The notes below the pieces were generated by a model. It had not been told where the DNA came from. It saw nothing but the letters and a program-made list of their open reading frames with translations, and did no database searches. DNA of 64,000 bases from Clostridium sp. SY8519. Its GTDB lineage: Bacteria; Bacillota; Clostridia; Lachnospirales; Lachnospiraceae. Shown here in pieces: positions 1 to 8,788 of this stretch. The DNA lies in contig NC_015737.1 in the NCBI RefSeq assembly GCF_000270305.1, forward strand, positions 2,666,501 through 2,730,500, written 5' to 3'. Made by a program: the position numbers and the translations under genes. Each line of letters opens with the position of its first letter. The stretch's first letter is position 1.

Positions 1-1471
1 TATCCGAAGTACCGGTCAGATGTTCCAGATCAATGGTCTCATTTTCAATCCACCGGATGTATTCATAGGGAAGGTTTTCCAGACGGATTTCCACGCCGTA
101 CTCCTTCTCCAGGCGGAACTTCAGCACATCAAACTGCAGCACGCCTACCACGCCTACGATAATTTCCTCCATACCGGCATCATGCTCACGGAAAATCTGA
201 ATGGCGCCTTCCTGGGCGATCTGATAGATGCCCTTGACAAACTGTTTCCGCTTCATGGTATCGATCTGGCGCACCCGGGCAAAATGTTCCGGCGCGAATG
301 TGGGGATTCCCTCGAATTCGAATTTTTCCTTTGCGGTAGTCAGAGTATCACCAATGGAAAAAATGCCCGGGTCAAACACGCCGATGATATCACCGGCATA
401 GGCCTCTTCCAGTATTTTTCTTTCCTGCGCCATCAGCTGCTGGGACTGGGCCAGTTTGATCTGTTTGCCGCCCTGCACATGAAAAACCTCCATGCCCGGT
501 TCGTATTTTCCGGAACAGATCCGCATAAACGCGATACGGTCCCGGTGGGCTTTGTTCATATTTGCCTGAATTTTAAACACAAAGGCGCTGAACGTGTCCG
601 CAAACGGATCAATCATGCCTGCGCTGGACTTTCTGGCCAGCGGGGAAGTGGTCATGGCCAGGAAGTGCTTCAGAAATGTCTCGACGCCGAAATTGGTCAG
701 CGCGGATCCGAAAAACACCGGGGACAGTTCCCCCGCGGATACTTTTTCCTGGTCAAATTCCGCGCTGGCGCCGTCTAACAGTTCGATTTCGTCCAGGAGC
801 TGCTCTCTGGCTTCCGCGCCGATCAATTCTTTCAGTTCTGGGCTGTCAATGCCCAGATCTGTCTCTGTGCCCTCTTTGGTGCCTTTCCGTGTGTCAGAAA
901 AGGTCATAACCGTCTGGCTTGCCCGGTCGTAGACGCCCCGGAAATTTTTGCCGGAACCGATCGGCCAGTTCACGGGACAGGTTTCGATGCCCAGCTCTTT
1001 CTCAATTTCATCCATAAGCTCAAAGGTATCTTTCGCGTCACGGTCCATCTTGTTGATAAAGGTAAAGATGGGGATATGCCGCATGACGCAGACCTTAAAC
1101 AGCTTTCTGGTCTGTGCCTCCACGCCTTTGGACCCGTCAATCACCATGACAGCGGAGTCCGCCGCCATCAGCGTACGGTAAGTGTCTTCGGAAAAGTCCT
1201 GATGTCCCGGTGTATCCAGGATATTAATGCAGTAATTTTCGTACTCAAACTGAAGTACCGAAGAAGTGACCGAAATTCCTCGCTGTTTCTCGATTTCCAT
1301 CCAGTCCGAAACCGCATGGCGCGCTGTGGCCTTCCCTTTTACGGAACCGGCCTGGTTAATCGCCCCGCCGTACAGCAGGAATTTTTCTGTCAGTGTGGTC
1401 TTTCCGGCATCCGGATGCGAAATGATCGCGAAGGTTCTTCTTCTTTCTATTTCTTTTCTGTAATCTGTCAA
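1..1471 (-). CDS. prfC: Peptide chain release factor 3 (RF-3), C-terminus cut by window edge
   Basis: RF-3 is a cytosolic translational GTPase that recycles RF1/RF2 from the ribosome after peptide release. The frame is open from the left window edge, so the C-terminal part is missing. The N-terminus shows the G1 loop HPDAGKTTLTEKFL, the switch II DTPGHQDFSEDT, the G4 FINKMDRD and domain II text such as GSALTNFGVETFL and VGVLQFDVL, all characteristic of PrfC rather than EF-G. No ATG precedes the G1 loop. I place the start at TTG 1471 because GGAG lies about 7 nt upstream; an in-frame TTG further upstream is less well placed. The gene is separated by about 96 nt from deoB, so it may be transcribed independently. 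Confidence 0.93.
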   Translation of the reverse strand, partial: MTDYRKEIERRRTFAIISHPDAGKTTLTEKFLLYGGAINQAGSVKGKATARHAVSDWMEIEKQRGISVTSSVLQFEYENYCINILDTPGHQDFSEDTYRTLMAADSAVMVIDGSKGVEAQTRKLFKVCVMRHIPIFTFINKMDRDAKDTFELMDEIEKELGIETCPVNWPIGSGKNFRGVYDRASQTVMTFSDTRKGTKEGTETDLGIDSPELKELIGAEAREQLLDEIELLDGASAEFDQEKVSAGELSPVFFGSALTNFGVETFLKHFLAMTTSPLARKSSAGMIDPFADTFSAFVFKIQANMNKAHRDRIAFMRICSGKYEPGMEVFHVQGGKQIKLAQSQQLMAQERKILEEAYAGDIIGVFDPGIFSIGDTLTTAKEKFEFEGIPTFAPEHFARVRQIDTMKRKQFVKGIYQIAQEGAIQIFREHDAGMEEIIVGVVGVLQFDVLKFRLEKEYGVEIRLENLPYEYIRWIENETIDLEHLTGTSD

Positions 1472-1567
1472 ACTGCTTACTCCATATTTTCTTTTCAAAC
1501 TGCCGGGTACAGGCTTCGGTTCCGCCTCTGTCCTCCGGCTTTCACCTGCTTCCCCTCCGGCCCATGT

Positions 1568-2719
1568 CTAAAACAGCGGCGTGCCGGCAATCTTTCTGGG
1601 AATTTCCAACCAGGACAGCACGGTGGCGCCAATATCCGCGAAGGTACTTCTGGTGCCGTAATTTGTTCCTGCAGCTGCCTTTGGTCCCGCGATCACCAGG
1701 GGAATGTATTCCCTGGAATGATCCGTGGAAGGCGTGGCCGGGTCGCATCCGTGATCCGCAGTAATCATCAGCAGATCATCCGCTCCAAGCTTTGCCAACA
1801 GTTCCGGAAGGCGGCTGTCGAAGTAACTCAGCGCCTTCGCGTAGCCGTCTACGTCATTTCTGTGGCCGTACAGCATATCAAAGTCCACCAGATTGGTAAA
1901 GCACAGTCCGTGAAACTCCCGGTCCATCCATTCCAGTGTGCGGTCTATGCCCTCCGCATTGCCCGCCGTACGCACAAAATCCGTCACGCCTCTTCCTGCG
2001 AAGATATCGTTGATTTTGCCTACTGCCAGGACATCCATGCCGCTGCCGCTGATCTGATCCAGCATCGTCGTCCCGGTCGGCTCCAGAGAAAAATCATGCC
2101 GGCGGGATGTACGGGTGAAATTACCCGGTGTGCCGACAAAAGGCCGCGCGATCACCCGGCCCACCGCAAGGTCTCCGGTCAGCATGGCACGGGCCGTTTC
2201 ACAGTACTGGTACAGCTGATCCACCGGCACTACCTCTTCGTGGGCCGCGATCTGAAATACGGAATCCGCGGATGTGTAGACGATCAGCGCCCCTGTCTTC
2301 ATATGCTCTTCCCCGTAATCCCGGATGACATCCGTACCGGAATAAGGGCGGTTCACCAAGGTTTTCCTCCCGATCGCTTTTTCAAACCGATGAATAAAAG
2401 ATTCCGGGAATCCGTTGGGGAACGTGGGCATCGGACGGTCGGAAATCAGTCCCGCAATCTCCCAGTGCCCGGTCGTTGTATCCTTGCCTTTGGAACGCTC
2501 TGCCAGGCGGGCAAAAGCTCCTTCCGGATGCGCAGACGGTGTCCCGCAGGTCACTCCGTCAATATTAAAATATCCCAGTTTTCCCATATTCGGCATATGA
2601 AAATACCGGCTTTTCGAACAGCTCAGCAGGGTATTGCTTCCTGCGTCGCCGAATTCTGCCGCATCCGGCATCTCACCGATTCCCGCACTGTCCAGTACAA
2701 TAAGAAATACTCGCTTCAT
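1568..2719 (-). CDS. deoB: Phosphopentomutase
   Basis: The enzyme interconverts (deoxy)ribose 1-phosphate and 5-phosphate in nucleoside salvage, feeding ribose from purine nucleoside phosphorolysis into central metabolism. The protein is 383 aa, close to the usual 390. It begins MKRVFLIVLDSAGIGEMPDA, the N-terminal metal-binding motif of the alkaline-phosphatase superfamily, and carries GKDTTTGHWEI around the phosphoserine loop and LMITADHGCDPATPSTDHSREY near the C-terminus. Two ATGs are adjacent; the second (2719) is 6 nt from GGAGG at 2726-2730, the first only 3 nt, so I choose the second. The substrate supplier punA is 5 kb to the right. Confidence 0.96.
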   Translation of the reverse strand: MKRVFLIVLDSAGIGEMPDAAEFGDAGSNTLLSCSKSRYFHMPNMGKLGYFNIDGVTCGTPSAHPEGAFARLAERSKGKDTTTGHWEIAGLISDRPMPTFPNGFPESFIHRFEKAIGRKTLVNRPYSGTDVIRDYGEEHMKTGALIVYTSADSVFQIAAHEEVVPVDQLYQYCETARAMLTGDLAVGRVIARPFVGTPGNFTRTSRRHDFSLEPTGTTMLDQISGSGMDVLAVGKINDIFAGRGVTDFVRTAGNAEGIDRTLEWMDREFHGLCFTNLVDFDMLYGHRNDVDGYAKALSYFDSRLPELLAKLGADDLLMITADHGCDPATPSTDHSREYIPLVIAGPKAAAGTNYGTRSTFADIGATVLSWLEIPRKIAGTPLF

Positions 2720-2783
2720 CATCCGCCTCCTGACTTTTCTGTCCTGCCGGCCCCCGCCAGTCTGTCTGCTGCCGGAACAGAGG

Positions 2784-2819
2784 ACAACAAAACAGCTCAG
2801 AGTCTGGCTCTGAGCTGTT
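2784..2819 (-). terminator. Rho-independent terminator of rpsU
   Basis: A perfect 12-bp inverted repeat (AACAGCTCAGAG at 2791-2802 and its complement at 2808-2819, 5-nt loop) is followed on the minus strand by TTTTGTTGT. It lies 26 nt after the rpsU stop and separates rpsU from deoB. Confidence 0.85.
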
Positions 2820-2845
2820 GGAATAAGAACCGATCCCTCTGATTC

Positions 2846-3022
2846 TTATTTGTATTTGCGTTTTCTCGCTGCTTCGGATTTCTTTTTACGCTTTACGCTT
2901 GGTTTCTCGTAATGCTCTCTTTTGCGGATCTCCTGCTGGATTCCGGCTTTCGCGCAGTTACGCTTAAAACGGCGTAATGCACTATCCAAAGATTCGTTTT
3001 CTTTAACGATTACATTTGACAT
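2846..3022 (-). CDS. rpsU: 30S ribosomal protein S21
   Basis: A 58-aa basic protein of the small ribosomal subunit that contacts the 3' end of 16S rRNA during initiation. The sequence begins [20 protein letters not shown] and ends in a Lys/Arg-rich tail ([15 protein letters not shown]), the family hallmark. The frame is open further upstream, but the ATG at 3022 matches the family start and has AGGTGG 5 nt before it. It has its own promoter and terminator, so it is a single-gene transcript inserted between alaS and deoB. Confidence 0.96.
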   Translation of the reverse strand: MSNVIVKENESLDSALRRFKRNCAKAGIQQEIRKREHYEKPSVKRKKKSEAARKRKYK

Positions 3023-3093
3023 AGAACCACCTAACCTCCCTCCAGTTGCGTATTGTGCATATTCAACTGTTTGGGTAATTTTGCACGAAACCA

Positions 3094-3121
3094 ATTATAT
3101 CATAAATCCAATATTCGTCAA
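3094..3121 (-). promoter_or_regulatory. Promoter of rpsU
   Basis: TTGACG (3116-3121) and TATAAT (3094-3099) with a 16-nt spacer on the minus strand. The -35 box abuts the alaS stop codon. The predicted leader to the rpsU start is about 65 nt. Confidence 0.75.
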
Positions 3122-3122
3122 G

Positions 3123-5780
3123 CTATTTTTTCAGCTGATTTGCAAGAATTTCTTCTGCAGCAGCTACGGCCTCCGGAATTCCGGCCGGATTCTTTCCTCC
3201 TGCCTGGGCCATATTCGGACGGCCGCCGCCGCCTCCTCCGACCATACCGGCTACCGCTTTGATTAAATTGCCTGCATGGGCGCCTGCCTTTACGGCTCCA
3301 TCCGTCGCCATGGCAACCAGGCTCACTTTTCCGCCGACCGCGGATGCCAGAAGGACCACGCCTTCACCCAGCTGTTCTTTCAGGGAATCGCCCAGCTCCC
3401 GCAGGCCGTTCATATCCACGCCGTCCACAGCTTTGGCGATCAGACGGATGCCTGCGATCTCCCGGATCTCACCGGACACATCGCCTAATGCCGCCTTCGC
3501 TTCCCTGCTCTTTAAGGATTCTAGTTCTCCATGGAGCTCCTTGACTTCATTCTGCAGATGGCTGATTTTTTCAGCGACCTCCGAAGGCGTGGTTTTCAGC
3601 AGCTGAGCCGCCTCTTTCAGCTTCTGTTCCATATCATTGTAATATGCGAACAGCGCTTCCGAAGTCAGCGCTTCAATCCGGCGTACACCGGAGGCCACTC
3701 CGCTTTCTGAAATAATGCGGAAAGCCGCAATGGAGGATGTGTTTGCCACATGTGTACCGCCGCAGAGTTCCCGGGAGAAATCTCCCATTTCCACTACACG
3801 TACACTTTCTCCGTATTTTTCACCAAACAGTGCCATGGCACCGGATTTTTTCGCGTCTTCCAGGCTCATAACCTCTGTGACAACCGGAAGTGCCTTCTGG
3901 ATCTCCTGGTTTACCAGATCTTCGGTCCGGCGGATTTCCTCTTCGGTCATGGCTGAAAAATGGGTAAAATCGAACCGGAGTCTCTGCTCATTTACATCAG
4001 AGCCTTTCTGCTGTACATGATCGCCCAGAACAGTCTGCAGGGCTTTCTGCAGCAGATGGGTGGCACTGTGGTTTCTTGCGATCAGGCTTCTTCTGCGGGC
4101 ATCTACAGTCAGGGTCACTGTGTCGCCGTTGCGGATGATACCGCTTTTCACCTGGCCGATATGTCCGATCTTACCGCCCAGCAGATGGATGGTATCCTCT
4201 ACTTCAAAGACCCCTTCCGGTCCCTCGATGACACCGGTATCGGCCGTCTGGCCGCCCATGGTGGCATAAAACGGTGTTTCTTTGGTAAAGATCGTGCCGT
4301 TCTGTCCTTCGGTCAGAGATTCAGTGATCTCATTTTCTGTCGTCAGGACTGTTACCGGAGACTTCTGGCTCAGGGTGTCATAACCGGTAAACTTCGAAGT
4401 GACCGCCGGATCGATAGATTCGTAAACAGTCACGTCCGCTCCCATGTAGTTTGTGGTTTTGCGGGCCTTGCGGGCAGTCTCCCGCTGATGCTCCATCTCT
4501 TTTCGGAATCCCTCGTAATCTGCCGTCAGTCCTTTTTCCTGCAGGATTTCTTCTGTCAAGTCCGGCGGGAATCCATAGGTATCATACAGCCGGAACATAT
4601 CTTCGCCAGTCATCACTTTGCTGCCGTTTTCCTGCATGGTCTTCTGGATCTTTTCCAGAATCGACAGACCCTGGTCAATGGTTTTTGCGAACTGTTCCTC
4701 TTCCTGAGTCAGGACTTTGAAAATAAACTCCCGGCGCTCTTCCAGTTCCGGATAGCCGTCTTCGCACTCGGCAATTACCGTTTTGCTCAGTTCTGCCAGA
4801 AAGACTCCGTCAATCCCCAGCATACGGCCATGTCTTGCCGCGCGGCGGATCAGACGGCGCAGCACATAGCCTCTGCCTTCATTCGTCGGTGTAATACCGT
4901 CTGAAATCATAAATACAGAAGAACGGATGTGATCGGTAATCAGACGGATGGATACGTCATTCATGGCATCGGTATGATACGTGGTTCCCGAAAGCTGGCA
5001 TACCCGGTCCCGAATGGCCTTCATCGTATCAATGTCAAAGACAGAATCCACATCCTGCACGACCACTGCCAGACGCTCCAGTCCCATGCCGGTATCAATA
5101 TTCTTCTGCGCCAGTTCGGTGTAATTTCCCTTTCCGTCACTTTCAAACTGTGTGAACACATCATTCCACACTTCCATATAACGGTCGCATTCACAGCCTA
5201 CTTTGCAGTCCGGTCTGCCGCAGCCGTATTTTTCGCCCCGGTCATAGTAAATCTCAGAGCACGGACCGCAGGGACCTGCCCCATGTTCCCAGAAATTGTC
5301 ACTCTTTCCGTCTTCATCCCGGTAGAAACGTGTGATTTTTTCCGCCGGCACACCGATCTCTTCGGTCCAGATCCGAAATGCCTCGTCATCTTCAAAGAAA
5401 ATGGACGGATAGAGACGCTCCGGATCCAGTCCCACAACTTCTGTCAGAAATTCCCAGGACCAGTGCAGGGCCTCTGTCTTGAAGTAATCTCCAAACGAAA
5501 AATTTCCGAGCATCTCAAAAAAGGTCAGATGCCGGGCCGTTTTTCCCACATTTTCAATATCACCGGTGCGCACACACTTCTGACAGGTCGCCATGCGCCG
5601 TTTCGGCGGAATCTCCTGTCCGGTAAAGTACGGTTTCAGCGGAGCCATACCTGCATTAATCAGCAGAAGACTCTTGTCATTGTGCGGCACCAGCGAGTAG
5701 CTCGGCACCGTGAGATGATCTTTGGACTTGAAAAAGTCAAGAAACATTCTTCGTAACTCATTTACTCCATAAGCTTTCAC
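3123..5780 (-). CDS. alaS: Alanine--tRNA ligase
   Basis: Charges tRNA-Ala with alanine and hydrolyses mischarged Ser/Gly-tRNA-Ala. The 885-aa protein has the class II catalytic domain at the N-terminus (ELRRMFLDFFKSKDH, RMATCQKCVRTGDIENVGKT). The editing domain has the zinc ligands HSATHLLQKAL and CGGTHVANTSSI, and the C-terminal C-Ala region ends in a glycine run followed by GRPNMAQAGG. The start is GTG at 5780 with GGAGG 7 nt upstream. No T-box consensus (AGGGTGGNACCGCG-like) is visible in the roughly 105-nt leader, so the tRNA-sensing leader common in Firmicutes synthetase genes appears absent. It is probably transcribed alone from the promoter at 5892-5920. Confidence 0.97.
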   Translation of the reverse strand: MKAYGVNELRRMFLDFFKSKDHLTVPSYSLVPHNDKSLLLINAGMAPLKPYFTGQEIPPKRRMATCQKCVRTGDIENVGKTARHLTFFEMLGNFSFGDYFKTEALHWSWEFLTEVVGLDPERLYPSIFFEDDEAFRIWTEEIGVPAEKITRFYRDEDGKSDNFWEHGAGPCGPCSEIYYDRGEKYGCGRPDCKVGCECDRYMEVWNDVFTQFESDGKGNYTELAQKNIDTGMGLERLAVVVQDVDSVFDIDTMKAIRDRVCQLSGTTYHTDAMNDVSIRLITDHIRSSVFMISDGITPTNEGRGYVLRRLIRRAARHGRMLGIDGVFLAELSKTVIAECEDGYPELEERREFIFKVLTQEEEQFAKTIDQGLSILEKIQKTMQENGSKVMTGEDMFRLYDTYGFPPDLTEEILQEKGLTADYEGFRKEMEHQRETARKARKTTNYMGADVTVYESIDPAVTSKFTGYDTLSQKSPVTVLTTENEITESLTEGQNGTIFTKETPFYATMGGQTADTGVIEGPEGVFEVEDTIHLLGGKIGHIGQVKSGIIRNGDTVTLTVDARRRSLIARNHSATHLLQKALQTVLGDHVQQKGSDVNEQRLRFDFTHFSAMTEEEIRRTEDLVNQEIQKALPVVTEVMSLEDAKKSGAMALFGEKYGESVRVVEMGDFSRELCGGTHVANTSSIAAFRIISESGVASGVRRIEALTSEALFAYYNDMEQKLKEAAQLLKTTPSEVAEKISHLQNEVKELHGELESLKSREAKAALGDVSGEIREIAGIRLIAKAVDGVDMNGLRELGDSLKEQLGEGVVLLASAVGGKVSLVAMATDGAVKAGAHAGNLIKAVAGMVGGGGGGRPNMAQAGGKNPAGIPEAVAAAEEILANQLKK

Positions 5781-5891
5781 AGCGTTTCCTCCAAACAGTA
5801 TTTTCCCTCCGGAAAGGGCTCCGGATGAAAAAATAAGATAATTTGATTTCTGTCTCTGCCTGCGGTCAGCAGTCAGAAGACAACATATTAA

Positions 5892-5920
5892 ATATTAGCA
5901 CAGCGCCTGCGGAAATACAA
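5892..5920 (-). promoter_or_regulatory. Probable promoter of alaS
   Basis: TTGTAT (5915-5920) and TAATAT (5892-5897) with a 17-nt spacer, minus strand, about 105 nt upstream of the alaS start. It lies in the rnhA-alaS gap. Confidence 0.45.
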
Positions 5921-5978
5921 CTGCGCCTTTCCGTTTCTCCCGCCGGATATCCGCCTATCCGTTTCCTTCCGCCGGACG

Positions 5979-6455
5979 TCAGTCTCCCAGATCGTCCTCC
6001 AGCAGTTCGTCTCCATCCGCGGCGGAAGTGGCCAGTGTGTCACAGCGTTCATTCTGCGGATGCCCGTCATGCCCCCGCACCCAGTGAAACGTCACGGAAT
6101 GGGGTTCCATGGCTGCTAAAAGCCGTTTCCAGATGGCGCGGTTTTTCACCGGCTTTTTATCTGATTTTTTCCATCCATGGCGGACCCAGCCGTCAATCCA
6201 GTGCTGATTAAACGCGTCTGTCAGATATCTGGAATCTGAATACAGGTCCACCTGGCAGGGCCGGTTTAAGGCCTCCAGCCCCACAACTGCCGCCATCAGC
6301 TCCATTCGGTTGTTTGTCGTTTTCCGGTATCCGGCGGACAGTTCCCTGGTGTGCAGGGTTCCGCTTCTGTCCACGTATTCCAGGATTACCCCGTATCCGC
6401 CCGGTCCGTCCGGGTTTCCCCGGGCGGCACCATCGGTATAGATTGTCACTTTCAT
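5979..6455 (-). CDS. rnhA: Ribonuclease HI
   Basis: Cleaves the RNA strand of RNA-DNA hybrids. The 158-aa single-domain protein shows the complete DEDD active site: D8 in [10 protein letters not shown]52 in NNRMELMA, D74 in LYSDSRYL and D139 in NERCDTLA, plus the catalytic histidine of WVRGHDGH. An acidic tail ([10 protein letters not shown]) follows the core. AAGGA overlapping the mtaD-like stop codon lies 9 nt before the ATG. The gap to the preceding gene is only 12 nt, so rnhA is the last gene of the punA/mtaD-like/rnhA transcript. Confidence 0.95.
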   Translation of the reverse strand: MKVTIYTDGAARGNPDGPGGYGVILEYVDRSGTLHTRELSAGYRKTTNNRMELMAAVVGLEALNRPCQVDLYSDSRYLTDAFNQHWIDGWVRHGWKKSDKKPVKNRAIWKRLLAAMEPHSVTFHWVRGHDGHPQNERCDTLATSAADGDELLEDDLGD

Positions 6456-6467
6456 GCTGCTGTGTCC

Positions 6468-7751
6468 TTACTTCATGCTGCGGATGATTTCATTCGCTTT
6501 GCGGTATACATCTGCGGGATCCATGCCAATATTGAATTTCTGATCTTCATAGAGGATCCGGCCATTGACCATGGTCATCTTCACGTTCTGCTTGCTGCCG
6601 CTGTATACAATATTCGTTACCAGATTATTCTCCGGCTGCATATTCGGCTGCTGCAGATCCAGGATCACCAGATCCGCCAGCTTGCCTTCCGCCAGGCGGT
6701 CGCAGTCGGTCAGTCCCATGGCCTTGGCGCCTCCGGCAGTCGCCATATACAGCACTTTTTCCGCGCTGACGCATTCGGCATCCTTTTCCCGTACTTTTGC
6801 CAGGCCGGCCGCCAGAAACATCTCCCGGAACATATCCAGGCAATTGTTGCTGGCCGGTCCGTCTGTACCGATTCCGATATTAATTCCCTCATCGGTATAG
6901 CGCTTCAGCGGCGCGATCCCGCTGGCCAGTTTCAGATTGGAGGCCGGATTGGTCACGACGGAAAGTCCCTTTTTGCGGAATATCTCAATATCTTTGTCAT
7001 TCATATAGACGCAGTGATAACCGCCGCCGCCGTACTCATACATTCCCAGCGCGTCGGTGATCTCCGTTGGGGACATCTGGTAGCGTTCGTAGCACTGCCG
7101 CACTTCCAGCTCGGTTTCGGAATTGTGCATAAATACCGGCGAGTGCAGCTTCTGCGCCAGAGCCGCGATTCCCTCCATATGCTCCCGGGATGTGGTGTAC
7201 TCCGCGTGGAAGCCGATCATATAGGTGGACAGGTCGCTCATCTCATTGACTTTATAGTAATTCTCCTCCACCACATCCAGCGAACCGCCGAAATCGTTGA
7301 ACCCGGGGACCTGAACGGTACGGAACCCGCAGTCAATGGATGCCTGCGCATTTTCCGGCGGGAAAAAATACATGTCAAAATTGGAAGTGATCCCGCTGGT
7401 AAGATATTCCATAATGCCCAGGATATCCAGGTGGTAGACATATTCCGGCGTCAGCTGATCCTCTTTGGGGAAAACCCGGTGAAACAGCCATTCCTGCAGC
7501 GGCAGGTCATCCGCATAGGACCGGAGAAAAGTCATGGCCGTATGCGTATGGGCATTTTTAAATCCCGGAATAATCAGATTGCGCTGCACGTCAATCTGCC
7601 GGTCAAAATCCGGCACCCGGGCCGGCTTTTTCTGCCCGTCTCCGATATAGACAATGCGGCTGCCTTCTACCCAGAGTTCCCCTTCGATAACGTCAAATGT
7701 CTCATCCTCATTGGTCTGCAGGATTCTCGCGTGATAAAACCGTGTATTCAT
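6468..7751 (-). CDS. Amidohydrolase, MTA/SAH/adenosine deaminase type
   Basis: A 427-aa metal-dependent hydrolase of the MtaD/SsnA group, expected to deaminate adenosine-like nucleosides (5'-methylthioadenosine, S-adenosylhomocysteine or 5'-deoxyadenosine). Metal ligands are visible as NAHTHTAM (H68, H70), GFHAEYTTS, FMHNSETELEV and the late IGTDGPASNN aspartate. The residue after GFHA differs from the usual HAPYT text, so the exact substrate is open. Its place 27 nt after punA fits the family: the deaminated product would be phosphorolysed by the neighbouring phosphorylase. AGGAG precedes the ATG by 11 nt. Confidence 0.85.
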   Translation of the reverse strand: MNTRFYHARILQTNEDETFDVIEGELWVEGSRIVYIGDGQKKPARVPDFDRQIDVQRNLIIPGFKNAHTHTAMTFLRSYADDLPLQEWLFHRVFPKEDQLTPEYVYHLDILGIMEYLTSGITSNFDMYFFPPENAQASIDCGFRTVQVPGFNDFGGSLDVVEENYYKVNEMSDLSTYMIGFHAEYTTSREHMEGIAALAQKLHSPVFMHNSETELEVRQCYERYQMSPTEITDALGMYEYGGGGYHCVYMNDKDIEIFRKKGLSVVTNPASNLKLASGIAPLKRYTDEGINIGIGTDGPASNNCLDMFREMFLAAGLAKVREKDAECVSAEKVLYMATAGGAKAMGLTDCDRLAEGKLADLVILDLQQPNMQPENNLVTNIVYSGSKQNVKMTMVNGRILYEDQKFNIGMDPADVYRKANEIIRSMK

Positions 7752-7778
7752 GTAACTGTGTTCTCCTTCTGTCCGTGA

Positions 7779-8612
7779 TTATAATGCGGCTGCCATATTT
7801 ACGATGGATTCGGTCACCAGCTGCCGAAAGAGCGGAGCCACACGGTCCGCTGTCTCCTGGATCTCCGCATGGGTCAGGGGATGCTCCGCGATTCCCGCGG
7901 CAAGATTGGAAATGCAGGAAATTCCGCACACTTTCATTCCCATATGGTTGGCCGCCACTGCCTCGCAGGCTGTGCTCATTCCCACCGCGTCCGCGCCGAT
8001 GGCCCGGCACATTCTGATTTCCGCCGGCGACTCGTAATTCGGTCCCGGCAGCTGCACATAAACCCCTTCCCGCAGCGGTATCTTCAGATCTGCTGCCGTA
8101 CTCCGGATAATCTCACGCAGGGAAGCCCGGTATATATCACTCATATCCGGGAATCTGGTACCCAGTTCCTCAATATTCGGTCCCCGCAGAACCGACGGAA
8201 CGAAATCCACGATCTGATCGCTGATCAGCATAAAATCCCCGGCCTGCATACCATCCGCGATCCCGCCGGAGGCGTTTGTCAGGAAAAGGATTTCCGCTCC
8301 CAGCTTTCCCATCAGACGAATCGGCAGCACCACGTCCTCCATGGCGTATCCTTCATAATAATGCACTCTTCCCTGCATAATCACCACAGGGACCTCCCGG
8401 ACATAGCCAAAGACAAACCGTCCCTTATGGCCCAACGCAGTGGAAACCGGAAATCCGTCAATGTCATGATAGTCCACCACTGCTTCGATCCGGATGTGAT
8501 CAGCGTAATCGCCCAGTCCCGATCCGAGCACCAGCGCGACTTTCGGTACAAAATCAGTCTTTTCACGCACCTGCTTATAGCAGTGCATCAGTTTTTCATA
8601 AATTGGATTCAT
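7779..8612 (-). CDS. punA: Purine nucleoside phosphorylase (trimeric, inosine/guanosine type)
   Basis: Splits inosine or guanosine with phosphate to the base and ribose 1-phosphate. The 277-aa protein matches the trimeric PNP family: phosphate-binding VLGSGLGDYAD and GRVHYYEGY, FLTNASGGI, and the purine site VGMSTACEAVAANHMGM with SCISNLAAG, which carries the Glu and Asn used by 6-oxopurine-specific enzymes. AAGGAG lies 7 nt before the ATG. It heads the punA/mtaD-like/rnhA operon; its ribose 1-phosphate product is the substrate of DeoB. No purine riboswitch is recognisable in the leader. The upstream DNA instead carries an IS605-like end. Confidence 0.93.
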   Translation of the reverse strand: MNPIYEKLMHCYKQVREKTDFVPKVALVLGSGLGDYADHIRIEAVVDYHDIDGFPVSTALGHKGRFVFGYVREVPVVIMQGRVHYYEGYAMEDVVLPIRLMGKLGAEILFLTNASGGIADGMQAGDFMLISDQIVDFVPSVLRGPNIEELGTRFPDMSDIYRASLREIIRSTAADLKIPLREGVYVQLPGPNYESPAEIRMCRAIGADAVGMSTACEAVAANHMGMKVCGISCISNLAAGIAEHPLTHAEIQETADRVAPLFRQLVTESIVNMAAAL

Positions 8613-8680
8613 AAATTAACTCCTTTGAAAAGTATATATGAGGTTTTATAGTAATATCTATTGGGGTTAAAGGTCGGAGA

Positions 8681-8748
8681 CGCAAGTCGTTAGTACGACT
8701 GGGCAGTTACAAGCCCATGACCTTTAGGTCGTGGGTAGTTGACTTGCG
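8681..8748 (+). repeat. Orphan IS200/IS605-type right-end hairpin (omegaRNA-like remnant)
   Basis: The plus strand contains GCCCATGACC (8713-8722), loop TTTA, GGTCGTGGGT (8727-8736), then AGTTGAC. This hairpin plus tail is the typical right end of IS200/IS605 elements and the 3' end of TnpB guide RNAs. Upstream, AGTCG/CGACT and GGGC/GCCC can form further helices. An 8-bp inverted repeat, CGCAAGTC (8681-8688) and GACTTGCG (8741-8748), encloses the block. No tnpA or tnpB is present nearby, so it is a remnant or non-autonomous element in the punA leader region, antisense to punA transcription. Confidence 0.6.
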
Positions 8749-8788
8749 TTTTCTGCCGTATGCTTCTGCAATCATAGGCTATCATACA

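Noticed and set aside
1076..2842. Very long plus-strand open frame (588 codons) across prfC and deoB
   Set aside because: It is antisense to two clearly recognised genes, has no family-like motif and reflects codon bias of the minus-strand genes.
6351..7778. 475-codon plus-strand frame over the amidohydrolase
   Set aside because: Antisense shadow of an unmistakable gene; no ribosome binding site or domain.
8613..8788. Purine riboswitch in front of punA
   Set aside because: No conserved purine-aptamer core was found on the minus strand; the structured sequence fits an IS605 end on the plus strand.
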